Assembly (NCBI GenBank): GCA_006844635.1
Contig: SPJO01000021.1
Location: 1 to 7,577 of the forward strand
DNA from: Methylophilaceae bacterium
GTDB lineage: Bacteria; Pseudomonadota; Gammaproteobacteria; Burkholderiales; Methylophilaceae
Direction of reading: 5' to 3'
Length of the DNA stretch: 7,577 nucleotides
Shown here: one piece after another, positions 5,766 through 7,577 of the stretch
How positions within the stretch are numbered: position 1 is the first letter of the stretch
How the letters are laid out: each line of letters begins with the position of its first letter
Notes under the pieces: generated by a model
Database searches by the model: none
The model's input: only the letters and a program-made list of their open reading frames with translations
Told to the model about the DNA's origin: nothing
Made by a program: the position numbers and the translations under genes

Positions 5766-6614
5766 TTATTGACCAACAACCTCAAGCATCGCCTCTGGGT
5801 TATCAATAAACCCAAAGTGCCCTGTACCTTCAATAGTAGTAATGGGTAAATTACCAAGTGCTGTTGCTGTTCTTTCTCGCTCTGCTAGTGTTGACCAATC
5901 ATGCTCGCTGTAAATCAGGGTGACAGGTGCTTTTACATCTGCATAAAGGCTTCGCGCTTGCCCCCATGAGGCCCAGTTTTTAAACACATTGCGCTCTACA
6001 TATCGATACCCTTTTCGGTAACCTGCGCTGTTAATTTTGCTCAAGAGTTTTTTGGGTATCCAATTTTTCTTACGTAAGCCACCTTTCATCACCATGCCAA
6101 GAAATAGCCAGTTTTCTAGTGCAGCAAAGATTGCACCGTGGATTGGTACGGCATAATTAGCCAGCACGATATTGGCAAAGAAGTTACCTCTTCTCACGCC
6201 ATCTGCATAGCGTCTGTCATAGTCATAGGTGTTGCTTGCAACCACCTTACTAATATTATCGGGCTTGCTAGCAGCAACGGTTAATCCCAATACGCCACCG
6301 ATTGATTCACCCACCAAAGTGACGTTGGTTAAACCCAACTTTTCAATGAAGGCGATGACTGCAGCCCGCATATATGGCTCATCATAGTTGGCTTGCTGGT
6401 CGATGCTTGAATAACCATGACCAGGCAAATCCACTGCATACACCGTATGGTTTTTAGCCAATGCAGGGATCACGTCCTCAAAGTAATCTAACTGCGTGCG
6501 AATGGTATGCATCAAGATTAATGGGCTACCCTCGCCCACTTTTAAATACCTGAGCGTGATGTTGTCGTCTAGTTGAATCGTAGTGGTTTGCCCAATATCA
6601 GCTAATGTTTGCAT
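5766..6614 (-). CDS. Alpha/beta-hydrolase fold protein (serine hydrolase)
   Basis: A 282-residue soluble hydrolase. With Met1 at 6612-6614, the catalytic triad reads Ser104 in the nucleophile elbow GESIGG, Asp239 in YSEHDWST and His266 in GTGHFGF. The oxyanion-hole region is MHTIR (about 35-39), and VDLPGHGYS is the familiar strand-4 motif. The Ser nucleophile argues against a haloalkane dehalogenase. A cap domain spans roughly 135-215. Substrate is unknown; small esters, lactones or C-C bonds are all possible. The frame extends upstream to a GTG at 6656, but the ATG at 6614 is preferred because AAAGGA lies 7 nt upstream of it, whereas the GTG lies against the preceding stop codon. It is the second gene of an operon, 42 nt after the SDR gene, presumably under the same TetR-type control. 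Confidence 0.92.
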   Translation of the reverse strand: MQTLADIGQTTTIQLDDNITLRYLKVGEGSPLILMHTIRTQLDYFEDVIPALAKNHTVYAVDLPGHGYSSIDQQANYDEPYMRAAVIAFIEKLGLTNVTLVGESIGGVLGLTVAASKPDNISKVVASNTYDYDRRYADGVRRGNFFANIVLANYAVPIHGAIFAALENWLFLGMVMKGGLRKKNWIPKKLLSKINSAGYRKGYRYVERNVFKNWASWGQARSLYADVKAPVTLIYSEHDWSTLAERERTATALGNLPITTIEGTGHFGFIDNPEAMLEVVGQ

Positions 6615-6656
6615 CGTTGAATCCTTTATTAATAACGTAATTAGTTGAATACACAC

Positions 6657-7391
6657 TTACCAAGGCAATGTGTCAGATTCATGGAAAAAACCGCCTGATG
6701 GGCCATCGGCCTCTAATGTAGCTAGCCTTAATGATGTTTTATAGCTATCCATAACATGCATCGGCGCTTGAGGACCACCGAGTTCGGTTTTTACCCAACC
6801 CGGGTGTGCGGCGTTGACTTTAATATTGGTGTCTTTTAGGTCGTCGGCTAAATGAATGGTGTAGGCATTCAAGGCTGTTTTAGAGGCGTTGTAGGCAAAC
6901 GCTTTGGCTGGACCAACAGGTGAGTTTTCCATGCTGTGTAGTGCTAGTGAAGCCAAGACGCTAGACAGGTTAACAATGCGCCCTGCGTCGGACTTTTTAA
7001 TTAAGGGCAGCAATGTTTGCGTCAGTGTGACAATGGAAAACAAATTCACTTGAAAAGTTTCTTGCAAGACATCTTGCGTGACTGTGCTGCTGGTATTGTC
7101 ACCCATTAATTGTTCAGCCAGCATGCCCGCGTTATTCACCAAAATATCAAGCTGTCCGTACTGCTGCTCAATCGCTTGATAAATCGCATCGGCTGATTGC
7201 GCTGCATTATTAGCATCATAGACAATAGCTTGTGCTTGATAGCCTAGTGCTTGCAGGTCTTTGGCAGCGGCTTCGCCTTTTGCCTCATCACGACAGCCAA
7301 TCATCAGTTCTATGCCTGACGACCCTAATGCCTTAGCTGTTTCAAACCCTATGCCACGGTTTGCCCCTGTAATCAGTGCAACTTTACCCAT
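6657..7391 (-). CDS. Short-chain dehydrogenase/reductase (SDR)
   Basis: A 244-residue classical SDR that reduces carbonyls or oxidises alcohols with NAD(P)H. The Rossmann motif is TGANRGIG (8-15), with Arg12 and Arg34 (GCRDE) hinting at NADPH preference. NNAG is at 86-89. The catalytic set is Asn116, Ser143/Ser144 (VNLSS), Tyr167 and Lys171 (YNASK). HPGWVKTELGG (196-206) is the typical loop after the active site. The sequence resembles the carbonyl-reductase-like branch. The ATG at 7389-7391 follows GGAG with a 6-nt gap. It is first in the SDR-hydrolase operon and divergent from a TetR gene, with an operator overlapping its promoter. The pairing suggests modification and hydrolysis of a ketone, ester or quinone-type compound, which is inference. 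Confidence 0.95.
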   Translation of the reverse strand: MGKVALITGANRGIGFETAKALGSSGIELMIGCRDEAKGEAAAKDLQALGYQAQAIVYDANNAAQSADAIYQAIEQQYGQLDILVNNAGMLAEQLMGDNTSSTVTQDVLQETFQVNLFSIVTLTQTLLPLIKKSDAGRIVNLSSVLASLALHSMENSPVGPAKAFAYNASKTALNAYTIHLADDLKDTNIKVNAAHPGWVKTELGGPQAPMHVMDSYKTSLRLATLEADGPSGGFFHESDTLPW

Positions 7392-7418
7392 ATCTCTCTC
7401 CCCAAATTGACTAGCAAC

Positions 7419-7444
7419 AATAATGTAATACAGATTACATTATT
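7419..7444. promoter_or_regulatory. Operator 1: perfect 11-bp-arm palindrome, probable TetR-family site
   Basis: AATAATGTAAT (7419-7429), spacer ACAG, ATTACATTATT (7434-7444). The arms are exactly complementary. It lies between the divergent SDR and TetR-type genes and overlaps the -10 of the operon promoter. Location and symmetry are those of an autoregulatory TetR operator. Confidence 0.82.
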
Positions 7445-7468
7445 AGATTGAGCACACCGCCTTGTCAA
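7440..7468 (-). promoter_or_regulatory. Sigma-70 promoter of the SDR-hydrolase operon
   Basis: On the minus strand, TTGACA (7463-7468) is a perfect -35. After 17 nt comes TAATAA (7440-7445) as the -10. The -10 and the expected start point overlap the upstream palindrome at 7419-7444, so a bound repressor would occlude RNA polymerase. Confidence 0.75.
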
Positions 7469-7473
7469 CTTAT

Positions 7474-7495
7474 TTATGTAATCTGTGTTATGTTA
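7474..7495. promoter_or_regulatory. Operator 2: degenerate copy of the same palindrome
   Basis: This 22-bp site matches operator 1 (read on the minus strand) at 18 of 22 positions, including an identical 11-mer ATGTAATCTGT (7476-7486). Its centre is 53 bp from that of operator 1, about five helical turns. It lies in the region where the promoter of the TetR-type gene should be, 28 nt before its start codon. Confidence 0.65.
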
Positions 7496-7523
7496 TAGGC
7501 AAGACATGAACTGAGTATTGGTA

Positions 7524-7577
7524 ATGGCGGCAGCAGGTAGACCTAGGACATTTGATAAAGATGTGGCTTTAACGAAA
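7524..7577 (+). CDS. TetR-family transcriptional regulator, first 18 codons (runs off the window)
   Basis: Only MAAAGRPRTFDKDVALTK is present. 'GRPRxFDxDxAL' followed by a helix is the standard N-terminus of TetR/AcrR repressors, just before the helix-turn-helix. The ATG at 7524 is preceded by a weak GAG (7513-7515, 8 nt); an in-frame TTG two codons earlier is less likely. Its divergent placement next to an SDR-hydrolase operon, with two related palindromes between them, fits a ligand-responsive repressor that controls both transcripts. The ligand-binding domain lies outside the window, so the effector cannot be guessed. Confidence 0.8.
   Translation, partial: MAAAGRPRTFDKDVALTK

Noticed and set aside
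5758..5768. AGCTAGCT palindrome between the convergent EamA and hydrolase genes as a terminator
   Set aside because: The stem is too short, has no loop, and no U-run follows on either strand.
6615..6656. Upstream extension of the hydrolase to a GTG, adding 14 residues
   Set aside because: The GTG abuts the stop codon of the SDR gene and the added residues are unlike the family, while the internal ATG has AAAGGA at ideal spacing.

Overview
The window looks like a piece of a betaproteobacterial chromosome, probably Methylophilaceae or a near relative. This is inferred from the style of the GroES and GroEL proteins and from the double heat-shock control (sigma-32 promoter plus CIRCE operator) typical of that class. 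No rRNA or other taxonomic marker is present, so the family-level call is tentative. All genes but two match a mid-G+C genome with ordinary Shine-Dalgarno (SD) sites.

Left part (1-3207). A truncated Tas-like aldo/keto reductase and an acidic conserved hypothetical protein lie on the minus strand, probably co-transcribed. Divergent from them is groES-groEL on the plus strand. It is preceded by a clear sigma-32-type promoter whose predicted start falls inside a one-mismatch CIRCE (HrcA operator). The groE operon ends at a 46-bp perfect palindrome that serves as terminator for both strands.

Middle (3213-5305). A compact AT-rich minus-strand operon encodes an AAA15/RloA (COG1106)-type ATPase followed by a small TOPRIM/RloB-like protein. 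This is the architecture of AbiL-like (RloA-RloB) phage-defence pairs and is related in layout to PARIS. Neither gene has a recognisable SD. Base composition differs clearly from groEL, and the pair looks like an acquired cassette placed directly behind the chaperonin operon. Upstream of it lie a GTAG-headed REP-like hairpin and a further structured stretch. It is the most interesting part of the window.

Right part (5306-7577). A half-size, five-helix EamA/DMT-type membrane protein on the plus strand is convergent with a minus-strand operon of a short-chain dehydrogenase/reductase (SDR) and an alpha/beta hydrolase. That operon is divergent from the first codons of a TetR-family regulator. The regulator-operon gap holds two related palindromes (one perfect, one degenerate) about 53 bp apart. 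The first overlaps the -10 region of a strong candidate promoter for the operon, so the TetR protein probably represses both itself and the SDR-hydrolase pair in response to an unknown small molecule.

No gene-free stretch exceeds 300 bases. The longest, 5043-5305, is described below. No tRNA, rRNA, CRISPR array, transposase or integrase was seen.
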